A DNA stretch of 64,000 bases from Actinocatenispora rupis (GCF_016861975.1 NZ_BOMB01000019.1:186001-250000), one strand, 5' to 3'; positions 26,314-36,078 are shown, numbered from the stretch's first letter. A program made the numbers and translations. Notes: generated from the letters alone by a model not told the origin.

Positions 26314-26940
26314 ATGGCACGCCGGTCGGTGTCCACCTCGCCGGCCACGACAGGCCCCGGCCAGGTCGTGTCGCACAAGGTCTTCACCTGGCCGAACCTG
26401 GTCAGCCTGGTCCGCCTCGCCGGCGTACCGCTGTTCGTCTACCTGCTGCTCGTCGCGCACCACGACGTGGCCGCCCTGGTCGTACTCGCGGTCGGCGCCG
26501 GCACCGACTGGGTCGACGGGCAGCTCGCGCGCCGGCTCAACCAGGTGACGCGTCTCGGCCAGCTGCTCGACCCGGTCACCGACCGGGCGTACATCGTGGT
26601 CACGTTGCTGGCGTTGACGGTGCGGGACATCGTGCCGTGGCAGTTCACGCTGGTGCTGGTGATCAGGGAGCTGGCGGTGGGCCTGAGCATGCCGGTCCTC
26701 TGGTACCACGGATACCAGTCGCTGCAGGTGCACTACCTGGGCAAGACGGCGACGTTCGTGCTGATGTTCTCGTTCCCGGTGCTGTTGCTGGCGTCGATGG
26801 GCGGCTGGCTGGAGGCGGTGGGCCGCCCGTTCGGGTGGGCGCTGGCGCTGTGGGGTGCCGCGCTGTACTGGTACGCCGGGGTGCTGTACCTGATCCAGGC
26901 GGTCCGCGTGGTGCGGGTGGCGAGGCGAGGTGGGCGCTGA
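26314..26940 (+). CDS. CDP-alcohol phosphatidyltransferase
   Basis: 208 residues with five to six membrane helices and the full CDP-alcohol motif D-x2-D-G-x2-A-R-x8-G-x3-D-x3-D, starting at DWVDGQLARR. Such enzymes transfer a phosphatidyl group from CDP-diacylglycerol to glycerophosphate, phosphatidylglycerol or inositol phosphate. The conserved position before DUF881/sbp/DUF881 corresponds to Rv1822 (pgsA2/pgsA3 type). The start is ATG 26314, behind GAGGGGAGG. The stop overlaps the next start (TGATG). Confidence 0.9.
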   Translation: MARRSVSTSPATTGPGQVVSHKVFTWPNLVSLVRLAGVPLFVYLLLVAHHDVAALVVLAVGAGTDWVDGQLARRLNQVTRLGQLLDPVTDRAYIVVTLLALTVRDIVPWQFTLVLVIRELAVGLSMPVLWYHGYQSLQVHYLGKTATFVLMFSFPVLLLASMGGWLEAVGRPFGWALALWGAALYWYAGVLYLIQAVRVVRVARRGGR

Positions 26941-27905
26941 TGGACCCGCTGCAGGAGCCACCGCGCGACCCGACCGGTCCGGGTCCGTCGGGTAGGACGT
27001 GGGGCAAGGCGTTCGGTGCCGACCTGCTGGCCCGGCTGTACGAGTCGTCCCTGGAGCCGGGGTACGCGGCTGCCACGGAGCGCCGGCGGCGTTCGGGTCC
27101 GGAGCCGCCGTGGCAGCGTCGCATGGGCCGGCTCGGTACGGCGGCGGTGCTGGTGGTGTTCGGTCTGATGGTGGCGGTGGCGTACCGGCACGCGGTGGCC
27201 GCGCAGCCGGAGGCGCAGCGTACGCACGACCGGCTGGTGGGTGAGGTGAAGAGCCAGCGGGCGGGGACGGACGCGATGCAGCGGCGGGCGGATCGGCTCC
27301 GGGCGGAGGTGGCGCGTGACCGGGACCGGGCGTTGTCGTTGGCCGGTTCGGACGAGTTGTCGCGGTTGCGGGCGCTGGAGGCGGCGACGAGCCTGACGAA
27401 GGTGCGCGGTCCGGGGGTGACGGTGACGTTGTCGGACGCGCCGGAGCAGCAGGATCCGGTGACCGGTAAGGCGAGTTCGGAGAATCTGGGTCGGGTGTTG
27501 GACCTGGACATCCAGTACGTGGTGAACGAGCTGTGGCATGACGGTGCGGAGGCGGTGGCGGTGGACGGTCAGCGGTTGGGTGCCACGTCGACGATCCGTA
27601 CTGCGGGGGCGGCGATCCTGGTGGACTTCCGGCCGGTGACCGATCCGTACAAGATCACGGCGGTGGGGCCGGATTCGATGCGGTCGCGGTTCGACTCCTC
27701 GGCGGTGGGTGCGCGCTACCGGGACTTCGCGAAGCGGTACCACATGGGGTTCGGTGTGCAGAGTTCGGCGGAGTTGACGTTGTCGGCGGCTCCGGAGCAG
27801 CCGTTGCGGTACGCGCGGCCGGTGCCGTCACCGTCGCCGACTCCGTCGGGTTCGGCGTCGGGCTCGGGTTCGCCGTCTCCGTCGCGGTCGGGGGGTGGCC
27901 GGTGA
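26940..27905 (+). CDS. DUF881 membrane-anchored protein (Rv1823-like)
   Basis: 321 residues: cytoplasmic N-terminus of about 65 residues, one membrane helix (TAAVLVVFGLMVAVAYRHAV), a coiled-coil (about 90-140), the DUF881 domain (VRGPGVTVTLSDAP ... VNELWHDGAEAVAVDGQRL) and a Ser/Pro/Gly tail. ATG 26940 overlaps the preceding stop. The block DUF881-sbp-DUF881 is conserved across actinobacteria next to gcvH/garA and is thought to be linked to the cell envelope or division, without a proven activity. Confidence 0.88.
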   Translation: MDPLQEPPRDPTGPGPSGRTWGKAFGADLLARLYESSLEPGYAAATERRRRSGPEPPWQRRMGRLGTAAVLVVFGLMVAVAYRHAVAAQPEAQRTHDRLVGEVKSQRAGTDAMQRRADRLRAEVARDRDRALSLAGSDELSRLRALEAATSLTKVRGPGVTVTLSDAPEQQDPVTGKASSENLGRVLDLDIQYVVNELWHDGAEAVAVDGQRLGATSTIRTAGAAILVDFRPVTDPYKITAVGPDSMRSRFDSSAVGARYRDFAKRYHMGFGVQSSAELTLSAAPEQPLRYARPVPSPSPTPSGSASGSGSPSPSRSGGGR

Positions 27906-28234
27906 TCGCGCTGATCGCCCTGGTGGTGGGCGTGGTGGCGGGTCTGGTGCTGGAGCCGAGCGTGCCGGCGGGGTTGCAGGCGTACCTGCCGATCGCGGTG
28001 GTGGCGGCGTTGGATGCGGTGACCGGTGGGGTGCGGGCGTGGCTGCGTAAGGAGTTCAACGACAAGCAGTTCGTCATTTCGTTCGTGTCGAACGTGTTGG
28101 TGGCGGCTCTGATCGTGTTCCTGGGCGACAAGCTGGGGGTGGGTGCGCAGCTGTCGACGGGTGTGGTGGTCGTGTTGAGCATGCGCATCTTCGCGAACGT
28201 GGCGGCGATCCGGCAGACGGTGTTCAAGGCGTGA
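27902..28234 (+). CDS. sbp: small basic protein Sbp (DUF1290)
   Basis: 110 residues with three membrane helices, near-identical in pattern to DUF1290/Sbp proteins (LEPSVPAGLQAYLPIAVVAA LDAVTGG, RKEFNDKQFVISFVSNVL, GVVVVLSMRIFANVAAIR). It lies in the conserved cell-division/envelope cluster also found in Firmicutes. It is translationally coupled on both sides by four-base overlaps (GTGA) with the two DUF881 genes. Confidence 0.92.
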   Translation: MIALIALVVGVVAGLVLEPSVPAGLQAYLPIAVVAALDAVTGGVRAWLRKEFNDKQFVISFVSNVLVAALIVFLGDKLGVGAQLSTGVVVVLSMRIFANVAAIRQTVFKA

Positions 28235-29037
28235 GCATGGCTGACGATCCGGATGAGGTACGCGAGGAGTCCGAGGAGCGCTCGGAGGAGCCTGCGGCGG
28301 GGGCGGATGCCGAGCGGGCGCCCGTGTCGCGGTGGTGGACGCACCGGTTGCCGACGCGTTCGGGTGTGCTGATCGGTGTGTTGTTGGCGTTGCTGGGGTT
28401 CGCGCTGGCGGTGCAGTTGAAGGACCGTGACTCGGATCAGGGTCTGGCGGCGGCGCGGCAGGAGGATCTGGTGCGGATCCTGGACGATCTGGATTCGCGC
28501 AAGGAGCGGCTGCAGCACGACATCTCGGATCTGAACTCGAAGAAGCAGCAGCTGAATTCGGGTGAGCAGGGCCGTAAGGCGGCGGTGGACGACGCGCGGC
28601 AGCGGGCGGACGAGTTGGGGATTCTGGCGGGGACGTTGCCGGCGGAGGGGCCCGGGCTGTCGATCGTGTTCCGGTCGGGTCGGGACGCTGTTGCGGCGAG
28701 TGTGTTGCTGGACGCGGTGGAGGAGTTGCGCGGGGCGGGCGCGGAGGCGATGCAGGTCGCCGGGTCCGACGGCCGGACGGTACGGGTGGTGGCGTCGACC
28801 GCGTTCGTGGATTCTGGTTCGGGTGTGTCGGTGGGGTCGGCGCGGTTGTCGGCGCCGTACACGGTGTCGGTGATCGGTGATCCGGCGACGATGCAGGCGG
28901 CGTTGAACATCCCGGGTGGGGTTGTGGACACGGTGCGGCAGTCCGGCGGTAGCGTGAGTGTCCGGGAGCCGTCGCTGGTACGTGTCTCGGCGACGCGCGC
29001 GACGCCGTCTCCGCGGTATGCCCGGCCGGTGTCCTAG
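28231..29037 (+). CDS. DUF881 membrane-anchored protein (Rv1825-like)
   Basis: 268 residues: an acidic cytoplasmic start, a membrane helix at about 45-65 (RSGVLIGVLLALLGFALAVQ), a coiled-coil (ARQEDLVRILDDLDSRKERL and on) and the DUF881 domain with VLLDAVEELRGAGAEAMQVA. GTG 28231 overlaps the sbp stop; an ATG at 28237 is an alternative. Paralogue of 26940-27905 in the same operon. Confidence 0.88.
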   Translation: MSMADDPDEVREESEERSEEPAAGADAERAPVSRWWTHRLPTRSGVLIGVLLALLGFALAVQLKDRDSDQGLAAARQEDLVRILDDLDSRKERLQHDISDLNSKKQQLNSGEQGRKAAVDDARQRADELGILAGTLPAEGPGLSIVFRSGRDAVAASVLLDAVEELRGAGAEAMQVAGSDGRTVRVVASTAFVDSGSGVSVGSARLSAPYTVSVIGDPATMQAALNIPGGVVDTVRQSGGSVSVREPSLVRVSATRATPSPRYARPVS

Positions 29038-29116
29038 CTGGGGCGTTGTCGTACATTGGCGTCTCGGTTGTTGTCGGTGGCCTGGTCGTTTGGCCGTGAC
29101 TCCTGAGAGGGCTTTC

Positions 29117-29497
29117 GTGATTCCTGACGATCTGCGGTACACGGCTGAGCACGAGTGGGTGCGGCCGTCGGGTGGCACGGTGCGGGTGGGCATCACTGAT
29201 TTCGCGCAGGATTCGCTGGGCGACATCGTGTTCGTCGAGTTGCCGGAGCCGGGTCGTACGGTGACGGCGGGCGAGTCGGTGGGCGAGTTGGAGTCGACGA
29301 AGAGCGTGTCGGATCTGTACGCGCCGGTGGCGGGGACGGTGACGGCGCGGAACGAGGCGCTGTCGGATGCGCCGGATCTGGTGAACCGGGATCCGTACGG
29401 TGAGGGTTGGATGGTGGAGATCGAGTTGGCGGATCCGTCGGTGGTGGCGGGTCTGCTGGACGCGGCGGCGTACGAGAAGATCACCAGCCAGGGCTGA
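29117..29497 (+). CDS. gcvH: glycine cleavage system H protein
   Basis: 126 residues. It carries the lipoyl-attachment segment GELESTKSVSD (Lys about 62) and the opening DLRYTAEHEWVR. It shuttles the aminomethyl group between the P, T and L proteins of glycine cleavage. GTG 29117 follows GAGAGG by six bases. It is the Rv1826 position of the conserved block. The riboswitch lies before gcvP, not here, so the two glycine-cleavage genes are probably regulated differently. Confidence 0.95.
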   Translation: MIPDDLRYTAEHEWVRPSGGTVRVGITDFAQDSLGDIVFVELPEPGRTVTAGESVGELESTKSVSDLYAPVAGTVTARNEALSDAPDLVNRDPYGEGWMVEIELADPSVVAGLLDAAAYEKITSQG

Positions 29498-29694
29498 GGT
29501 GCCGTTGGCGGTGTGCCGCGGCGTAGTGTGGTAGCGGCTGGTTGGCCCGGGTACGGGTCGGGGTCGTGTGGCCTGTCGTCCGGGTGTGGGCGGTGGTGTG
29601 CGCGGCGTCGGTTCTCCGGTCGGCTGGCCGTCTTGTCGGCCGGGTCGGGTCGGCGTGTCCGTCCGTCCCGTTCTCCAGAGCTTGAGGTGGTTCG

Positions 29695-30135
29695 ATGACC
29701 CGCCCCGACGACGAGTTCCCCCCGCTCGACGTCACGTCGACGCTGAACCTCGGTGCGCTCGAGGACATGTTGGACAGTGCCGACGCCGATGTTGTTCCGT
29801 CCCGGTTGGCGGGTTCGTTGCCGCCGGGTACGGCGTTGTTGGTGGTTCGGCGTGGGCCGAATGCGGGTGCCCGGTTCCTGCTGGATCATGATGTGACGAC
29901 GAGTGGGCGGCATCCGGACAGTGACATCTTTCTGGATGATGTGACGGTCTCGCGGCGGCATGCGGAGTTTCACCGGGAGGCCGGGGTGTTCACGGTTCGC
30001 GACGTGGGCAGCCTGAACGGGACGTATGTCAACCGTGAGCGGGTCGAGACGGCTACCCTGAGCAATGGCGATGAGGTGCAGATCGGCAAGTTCCGGCTGG
30101 TCCTGATCGCCGGTCCGAAGGTGGACGACGCGTAG
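29695..30135 (+). CDS. garA: FHA-domain regulator GarA/OdhI
   Basis: 146 residues with a C-terminal FHA domain (GRHPDSDIFLDDVTVSRRHA EF ... GSLNGTYVNRE), nearly identical to mycobacterial GarA and corynebacterial OdhI. These bind and restrain 2-oxoglutarate dehydrogenase and glutamate-metabolising enzymes until phosphorylated by PknB/PknG. The usual ETT phosphorylation motif near the N-terminus is replaced here by DVTSTLNLG, which still offers Thr/Ser acceptors. It starts at ATG 29695. Confidence 0.93.
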   Translation: MTRPDDEFPPLDVTSTLNLGALEDMLDSADADVVPSRLAGSLPPGTALLVVRRGPNAGARFLLDHDVTTSGRHPDSDIFLDDVTVSRRHAEFHREAGVFTVRDVGSLNGTYVNRERVETATLSNGDEVQIGKFRLVLIAGPKVDDA

Positions 30136-30145
30136 GGGAGTTGGG

Positions 30146-30895
30146 GTGGCCGAGTCCGAGGGCTCTGCGGCGCGGGCGGCGGATGGTTCGCGTGCGTCGA
30201 TGAGCATCGGTGAGGTGTTGGCCCACCTGCGTGCTGACTTTCCGGATATGACGATTTCGAAGTTGCGGTTTCTGGAGTCCGAGGGGCTGGTGGAGCCGGA
30301 GCGTACGGCGTCGGGTTACCGGAAGTATTCGTGGGACGACGTGGCCCGGTTGACGTACATCCTGACGGCGCAGCGGGATCACTATCTGCCGTTGCGGGTG
30401 ATCCGTGAGCATCTGGCGTCGATGGACGAGGGTCGGATGCCGCCGGGTGGCGGGGTGTCGGCGCGGCCGCCGTTGGTGGCGGTGGACGAGTTGCCGACGG
30501 CGGGTGACTTCGACACCGGGTACGGGGATGCGCGGTTGTCGCGTGCGGAGGTGGCGGACCGGGCGCAGATTTCGGATGCGCAGTTGCGGGATCTGGAGCA
30601 GTACGGTCTGGTCGCGGCCCGGTCGGGTTACTACGACGCGGATGCGTTGGAGATCGCGAAGGTGGTCGGCCAGTTGGCGCGGTTCGGGGTGGAGCCGCGG
30701 CATCTGCGGGCGTACCGGTCGGCGGCGGATCGGGAGATCGGTCTGTTCGAGCAGGTGGTGGCGCCGTTGGCGCGGCAGCGTGGGCCGGAGGCGCATGCTC
30801 GTGCGGCGGAGACGGTGCGGGAGTTGGCGGCGTTGTCGTTGCGGCTGCATGCCGCGTTGGTTCAGGCGGGGTTGCGGGACCAGTTGGGTCGTTGA
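30146..30895 (+). CDS. ftsR: MerR-family regulator FtsR (Rv1828-like)
   Basis: 249 residues with an N-terminal MerR HTH (MSIGEVLAHLRADFPDMTIS KLRFLESEGLVEPERTASGY) and a long C-terminal helical domain. Its position directly after garA matches Rv1828 and corynebacterial FtsR, an activator of ftsZ. GTG 30146 lies ten bases after the garA stop, so the two are probably co-transcribed. No Cys metal site is seen, in line with a non-metal MerR-like factor. Confidence 0.9.
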   Translation: MAESEGSAARAADGSRASMSIGEVLAHLRADFPDMTISKLRFLESEGLVEPERTASGYRKYSWDDVARLTYILTAQRDHYLPLRVIREHLASMDEGRMPPGGGVSARPPLVAVDELPTAGDFDTGYGDARLSRAEVADRAQISDAQLRDLEQYGLVAARSGYYDADALEIAKVVGQLARFGVEPRHLRAYRSAADREIGLFEQVVAPLARQRGPEAHARAAETVRELAALSLRLHAALVQAGLRDQLGR

Positions 30896-31124
30896 CGGTT
30901 CGCGCCGGCGGTGTCGGTGTGGCGGGCTGTGGTGTCGTCGGGGTGAGGGCGTCGGCTGGCCGGACGATCTGTCTCGGGCGCGTGTACCGTGCTAGGAAGA
31001 CGCGGGATTCCCTGTTCGTCGGTGTGTCCGGCCTGGCGCCGCGGCCGGCGTGGTTGCGGCGGTTGCGGTTGGGCCCGGGTCGTCCGTGCGGGTGGGGACA
31101 CGTCCGGGAACGACGGAGGCGGCG

Positions 31125-31589
31125 GTGCAGGAGCTCAGCGTGGTCGGTGTCCGGGTGGAGTTGCCGGGCAACCAGCCGATCGTCCTTCTGAAGGAGGCGG
31201 CCGGTGATCGGTACCTGCCGATCTGGATCGGTGCGGTGGAGGCGACCGCGATCGCGTTCGAGCAGCAGGGGGTGAAGCCGGCGCGGCCGTTGACGCACGA
31301 CCTGCTGCGGGATGTGTTGACGGCGCTGGGTTCGCCGCTTCAGCTCGTGGAGATCACGGAGTTGAAGGACAACGTGTTCTATGCGGAGCTGGTGATCGGT
31401 GACGGTGTGCGGGTGTCGGCGCGCCCGTCGGATGCGATCGCGTTGGCGTTGCGGGTGGGTGCCACGATCCGGTGTGCCGAGCAGGTGCTGGAGGATGCGG
31501 GCATCGTGATCCCGGACGAGCAGGAGGACGAGGTGGAGAAGTTCCGCGAGTTCCTCGATCAGGTGAGTCCGGAGGATTTCGCCGGCTGA
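31125..31589 (+). CDS. bifunctional nuclease (BFN) domain protein
   Basis: 154 residues, full-length BFN domain (DUF151): VELPGNQPIVLLKEAAGDRY LPIWIG ... RPLTHDLLRDVL ... RPSDAIALALR. Equivalent to Rv1829. Plant homologues have RNase/DNase activity; the bacterial role is unclear. GTG 31125 has GGAGG five bases upstream. The C-terminus is acidic (DEQEDEVEKFREFLDQV). Confidence 0.9.
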   Translation: MQELSVVGVRVELPGNQPIVLLKEAAGDRYLPIWIGAVEATAIAFEQQGVKPARPLTHDLLRDVLTALGSPLQLVEITELKDNVFYAELVIGDGVRVSARPSDAIALALRVGATIRCAEQVLEDAGIVIPDEQEDEVEKFREFLDQVSPEDFAG

Positions 31590-31822
31590 CGGCGTTGCCG
31601 CGGTTACACTCTCGCGTTCCTGGCCAGCTCTGTTCGGCGTGTCGCGTCGCTTGACGCCGATTCGGCCTCAACCCCCGGTATAGGGTTCGTGTTGTCGCGG
31701 GATCACGGCCGGGTTGCCTGTGGTTGACCCCGCGCCGCGGTGTTCCTACCGTCGAGGGTGACGCCACACGCTGTGTGCCGGCGTCGATGCGCCCGGCAGT
31801 GTGGTGCGGGGAGGTTGGCACA

Positions 31823-32437
31823 GTGGACGAGCGGCGATCCGGTCCGCGGGACGAGCTGCGGGTGGGTGCGGAGTCCGGTGTTGTCGACCCGGCCCAGGGT
31901 GTGTTGTTCGGTGCGGAGGACGAGCGTCCGCTGGATGCCGACGATGTCGGGTACCGCGGGGTGACGGCATGTCATGCGGCGGGCATCACGTACCGGCAGT
32001 TGGATTACTGGGCCCGGACGGGTCTGGTGGTGCCGAGTGTGCGGCCGGCGGCGGGTTCGGGCAGTCAGCGGCTGTACTCGTTCCGGGACATCGTGGTGTT
32101 GAAGGTGGTCAAGCGGCTGCTGGATGCCGGGGTGTCGTTGCAGAACATCCGGAAGGCGATCGACCAGTTGCGGTCGCGTGGGGTGGCCGATCTGGCGCAG
32201 ATCACGTTGATCTCGGACGGCACGACGGTGTACGAGTGCCGTTCGCCGGAGGAGGTCGTGGATCTGTTGCAGGGCGGGCAGGGCGTGTTCGGGATCGCGA
32301 TCGGTGGGGCGTTCAAGGAGATCCGCGGGTCGTTGGCGCAGTTGCCGGCGGAGCCTGCGGCGGGTGTGGACGATGTGCCGGCGGCGTCGGCGAGTGACGA
32401 GTTGGCGGCGCGGCGGGCGCGGCGGCACGTGGGCTGA
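31823..32437 (+). CDS. MerR-family regulator (Rv1830-like)
   Basis: 204 residues with an acidic start and a MerR HTH at about 40-105 (GYRGVTACHAAGITYRQLDY WARTGLVVPS, SQRLYSFRDIVVLKVVKRLL), then a short helical effector part. GTG 31823 has GGGGAGG eight bases upstream. It corresponds to Rv1830 next to the gcvP homologue. No ligand site is evident. Confidence 0.88.
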   Translation: MDERRSGPRDELRVGAESGVVDPAQGVLFGAEDERPLDADDVGYRGVTACHAAGITYRQLDYWARTGLVVPSVRPAAGSGSQRLYSFRDIVVLKVVKRLLDAGVSLQNIRKAIDQLRSRGVADLAQITLISDGTTVYECRSPEEVVDLLQGGQGVFGIAIGGAFKEIRGSLAQLPAEPAAGVDDVPAASASDELAARRARRHVG

Positions 32438-32540
32438 GCGTTTGTGTACGGACCGTCACGTTCTGCGGTGGCGGGTGCAGGTCGGTGGCGTGGCGGGTTA
32501 ACGGCCGGTGTCGGCTGGTAGGTTTGGTAGCAGCTGACGA

Positions 32541-32732
32541 CCTGCGTGGGAGAGACCGTCCGGCCGTACGGTCGGGGGCGCCGAAGGGGCAACTCCTCCC
32601 CGGAACCTCTCAGGCAAAAGGACCGCGTGGGTAGGCACCTCTGGAGAGCAGGTGTGTCGCGGGCGCGGCGCATCTCACCGACGGGGCAAGCTTTCGGGCG
32701 AAGCTCTCAGGTTTGAGGACAGAGGGGGAGGG
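32541..32732 (+). promoter_or_regulatory. tandem glycine riboswitch
   Basis: Two aptamer-like halves in the gcvP leader. The first has GGGAGAGACC and GGAACCTCTCAGGCAAAAGG ACCG; the second has TGGAGAGCAGG, then CACCGACGGGGCAAGC, AAGCTCTCAGGTTTGAGGAC and AGAGGGGGA. The paired GAGAG/CTCTCAGG elements are the hallmark of glycine riboswitch aptamers. The arrangement before gcvP suggests activation of glycine cleavage when glycine is high. The expression platform (32733-32785) was not resolved. Confidence 0.93.
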
Positions 32733-32785
32733 ACCCTGGCGCGGGCCGTTCGGTCCGCATCCGCGGCGACCTCCTGGAGATCGTG

Positions 32786-35686
32786 ATGACCGATCGGGCA
32801 CCGGTACTCGGCCCGGACAACGTTGCTGGCGCTGGTCTGGGTGAGCTGGCGGCGGTGCCGTTCGCGGCGCGGCACATCGGCCCGGACGACGTCGATGCGC
32901 AGAAGATGCTGGCGGCGGTGGGCTATTCGTCGGTGGCGGAGCTGCTGGATGCGGCGATGCCGGAGGCGATCCGGGAGGTGCGGGGGCTGCGGTTGCCGCC
33001 GGCGGCGAGTGAGCCGGAGGTGGCGGCGGAGCTGCGCCGGCTGGCGGATGCGAACCGTCCGATGGTGCAGATGATCGGCCTGGGCTACCACGGTACGCAC
33101 ACCCCGCCGGTGATTCTGCGCAACGTACTGGAGAACCCGGCGTGGTACACGGCGTACACGCCGTACCAGCCGGAGATCAGTCAGGGGCGTCTGGAGGCGC
33201 TGCTGAATTTCCAGACGGTGATCGAGGATCTGACGGGGCTGCCGGTGGCGGGCGCGTCGCTGTTGGACGAGGCGACGGCGGCGGCGGAGGCGATGACGCT
33301 GGCGCGGCGGGCGAACAAGAAGTCGTCGTCGCCGGTGTTCCTGGTGGATTCCGATGTACTTCCGCAGACGGTGGCGGTGGTGCGGACGCGGGCGTTGCCG
33401 TTGGGTATCGACGTGCGGGTGGCGGATCTTGCGGAGGGTCTGCCGGACGGCGAGTTCTTCGGGGTGCTGGTGCAGTACCCGGGGGCGTCGGGTCGGGTGG
33501 TGGATCACGGGTCGCTGGTGGCGCAGGCGCACGAGCGGGGCGCGCTGGTGACGGTGGCGGCGGATCTGTTGGGGCTGTGTCTGTTGCGTCCGCCGGGTGA
33601 GATCGGTGTGGACGTGGTGGTCGGCTCGGCGCAGCGGTTCGGGGTGCCGATGGGGTTCGGTGGCCCGCACGCGGGTTTCATGTCGGTACGCAAGGGTCTG
33701 GAGCGGATGCTGCCGGGCCGGCTGGTCGGGGTGAGTCGGGACGCGGACGGGGCGCCGGCGTACCGGCTGGCGTTGCAGACGCGGGAGCAGCACATCCGGC
33801 GGGAGAAGGCGACCAGCAACATTTGTACGGCGCAGGTGCTGTTGGCGGTCATGGCGTCGATGTACGCGGTGTATCACGGGCCGGACGGGCTGCGGCGGAT
33901 CGCGGCGCGTACGCACCGGTTGGCGACGATCCTGGCGGCGGGGCTGCGCTCGGGTGGGGTCGAGGTGGTGCACGGGGTGTTCTTCGACACGGTGTCGGCG
34001 CGGGTGCCGGGCCGGGCGGAGCAGGTGGTGGCGGCGGCCCGGGACGGCGGGGTGAACCTGCGGCTGGTGGACGCCGACACGGTCGGGGTGGCGTGCGACG
34101 AGACGACGACCGAGGGCGACCTGTTGACGGTGTGGCGGGCGTTCGGGCTCGATGCGCAGCCGTCGATCAGCGAGGTGGACGCCTCGGCGGCGGAGCCGCT
34201 GCCGGCGGCGCTGGTCCGTACGGGTGGGTATCTGACGCATCCGGTGTTCTCGGCGCATCGTTCGGAGACGGCGATGCTGCGGTACCTGCGGGATCTGGCG
34301 GACAAGGACTACGCGCTGGACCGGGGCATGATCCCGTTGGGGTCGTGCACGATGAAGTTGAACGCGACCACGGAGATGGAGCCGATCACGTGGCCGGAGT
34401 TCGCGAACATCCACCCGTTCGCGCCGGCGGACCAGGCCGAGGGGTACGCGACGCTGATCGCGGACCTGTGTGGCTGGTTGGCGGAGGTCACCGGCTACGA
34501 CGCGGTCAGTCTGCAGCCGAATGCGGGTAGCCAGGGCGAGTTGGCGGGTCTGCTGGCGATCCACGGCTTCCACCAGGCGCGCGGGGAGGGCCACCGGGAC
34601 GTGTGCCTGATCCCGTCGTCGGCGCACGGGACGAACGCGGCGTCGGCGGTGATGGCGGGCATGCGGGTGGTCGTGGTGGCCTGCGACGACGACGGCAACG
34701 TGGACCTGGCCGATCTGGACCGGGCGATCGGCGAGCACGCCGACACGCTCGCCGCGATCATGGTGACGTACCCGTCGACTCATGGGGTGTACGAGACGGG
34801 CATCGCGCAGTTGTGCGCGAAGGTGCACGAGGTCGGCGGCCAGGTGTACGTGGACGGTGCGAACCTGAACGCGCTGTTGGGGTTCGCGAAGCCGGGCCGG
34901 TTCGGTGCGGACGTGTCGCATCTGAACCTGCACAAGACGTTCTGCATTCCGCATGGTGGTGGCGGTCCGGGGATCGGGCCGGTGGCGGCGCGGGCGCATC
35001 TGGCGCCGTACCTGCCGGGGCATCCGATGCTGGGCGACGATGCGCGGCCGACGATCGCGGCGGCGCCGTACGGGTCGGCGGGGATTCTGCCGATCTCGTG
35101 GGCGTACCTGCGGCTGATGGGCCCGGACGGGTTGACGGCGGCGACGGGTGCGGCGGTGTTGGCGGCGAACTATCTGGCGACGCGGCTGCGGGAGCACTTC
35201 CCGGTGCTGTACGCGGGGAACAAGGGCCTGGTCGCGCACGAGTGCATCCTGGATCTGCGGGCGTTGACGAAGTCGTCCGGGGTGAGTGTGGACGATGTGG
35301 CGAAGCGGCTGATCGACTACGGGTTCCACGCGCCGACGATGTCGTTCCCGGTGGCGGGGACGCTGATGGTGGAGCCGACGGAGTCGGAGGATCTGGCCGA
35401 GCTGGACCGGTTCGTCGAGGCGATGATCGCGATCCGCGGTGAGATCGCGAAGGTCGAGTCGGGTCAGTGGCCGGCGGAGGACAATCCGCTGCGCAATGCT
35501 CCGCACACGGCGGAGATGCTGACCGGCGACGAGTGGACCCATCCGTACTCGCGGGCGGTGGGCGGCTGGCCGGGTGGTGCCGGTGCGCGCCGCAAGTACT
35601 GGTCGCCGGTGCGTCGGATCGACGGTGCGTACGGGGACCGGAACCTGGTGTGTTCCTGCCCGCCGCCGGAGGCGTTCGAGAGCTGA
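32786..35686 (+). CDS. gcvP: glycine dehydrogenase (decarboxylating), P protein
   Basis: 966 residues, the full length of the homodimeric P protein. It decarboxylates glycine with PLP and loads the aminomethyl group onto lipoyl-GcvH. The PLP Lys is about residue 717 in [20 protein letters not shown]; the C-terminal half also has the substrate segments [20 protein letters not shown] and [17 protein letters not shown] 32786 is chosen (GGAGA five bases upstream) over GTG 32783. It is controlled by the tandem glycine riboswitch upstream. Confidence 0.96.
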   Translation: MTDRAPVLGPDNVAGAGLGELAAVPFAARHIGPDDVDAQKMLAAVGYSSVAELLDAAMPEAIREVRGLRLPPAASEPEVAAELRRLADANRPMVQMIGLGYHGTHTPPVILRNVLENPAWYTAYTPYQPEISQGRLEALLNFQTVIEDLTGLPVAGASLLDEATAAAEAMTLARRANKKSSSPVFLVDSDVLPQTVAVVRTRALPLGIDVRVADLAEGLPDGEFFGVLVQYPGASGRVVDHGSLVAQAHERGALVTVAADLLGLCLLRPPGEIGVDVVVGSAQRFGVPMGFGGPHAGFMSVRKGLERMLPGRLVGVSRDADGAPAYRLALQTREQHIRREKATSNICTAQVLLAVMASMYAVYHGPDGLRRIAARTHRLATILAAGLRSGGVEVVHGVFFDTVSARVPGRAEQVVAAARDGGVNLRLVDADTVGVACDETTTEGDLLTVWRAFGLDAQPSISEVDASAAEPLPAALVRTGGYLTHPVFSAHRSETAMLRYLRDLADKDYALDRGMIPLGSCTMKLNATTEMEPITWPEFANIHPFAPADQAEGYATLIADLCGWLAEVTGYDAVSLQPNAGSQGELAGLLAIHGFHQARGEGHRDVCLIPSSAHGTNAASAVMAGMRVVVVACDDDGNVDLADLDRAIGEHADTLAAIMVTYPSTHGVYETGIAQLCAKVHEVGGQVYVDGANLNALLGFAKPGRFGADVSHLNLHKTFCIPHGGGGPGIGPVAARAHLAPYLPGHPMLGDDARPTIAAAPYGSAGILPISWAYLRLMGPDGLTAATGAAVLAANYLATRLREHFPVLYAGNKGLVAHECILDLRALTKSSGVSVDDVAKRLIDYGFHAPTMSFPVAGTLMVEPTESEDLAELDRFVEAMIAIRGEIAKVESGQWPAEDNPLRNAPHTAEMLTGDEWTHPYSRAVGGWPGGAGARRKYWSPVRRIDGAYGDRNLVCSCPPPEAFES

Positions 35687-35688
35687 GT

Positions 35689-35703
35689 GGGCCGGTCTGG
35701 CCC
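35689..35703 (+). terminator. short hairpin after gcvP
   Basis: GGGCC-N5-GGCCC, three bases after the gcvP stop, in the narrow convergent gap with the DUF5999 gene. Confidence 0.4.
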
Positions 35704-35722
35704 GGTGGTGGTTGCTGCCGGG

Positions 35723-35923
35723 TCAGGCGGCCTGGCGGTGCCGGGCGGGGCCGCGGCGCGGGGCGACGAGCTGGCCGTCGGGCAGCAGCTCGCCGGTGTC
35801 GTCGAACACGACGACGCCGTTGCAGAGCAGACTCCAACCCTGCTCGGGGTGGGCGGAGCGGGTCTTGGCGGCTTCGCGGGCCGGTTCGTCGGCGGAGGGG
35901 CAGGGGGGCTGGTGCTGGCACAT
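35723..35923 (-). CDS. DUF5999 family small protein
   Basis: 66 residues. The sequence MCQHQPPCPSADEPAREAA and HPEQGWSLLCNGVVVFDDTGELLPDG is the conserved DUF5999 pattern, an actinobacterial small protein with two N-terminal Cys, a His and a third Cys (C2, C8, His4, LLCNG), which could bind metal. GGAG lies ten bases before the ATG. It is convergent with gcvP. Function unknown. Confidence 0.88.
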   Translation of the reverse strand: MCQHQPPCPSADEPAREAAKTRSAHPEQGWSLLCNGVVVFDDTGELLPDGQLVAPRRGPARHRQAA

Positions 35924-36078
35924 GGTGGTGGTCTCCGGTCGGTGTTCGGGTCGGCGCCCGACGGGGGCCGGGTGCCGTGCACGCCCATGGTGGCGCGCCC
36001 CATCAACTGAACGATGGTGGCGCATTGCCGTGACGTTGCGTATCCCCCGGAGCGGTGACCCTGGGTGATCCGGCCCGC

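Noticed and set aside
31651-31684. Promoter of the Rv1830-like merR gene (TTGACG and TATAGG)
   Set aside because: The spacer is 22 bases, longer than even MerR-type promoters (19-20), so it was not annotated.
32675-35542. 955-codon minus-strand reading
   Set aside because: Antisense shadow of gcvP: Arg/His/Pro-rich with no motifs, whereas gcvP is full length and has its PLP site.
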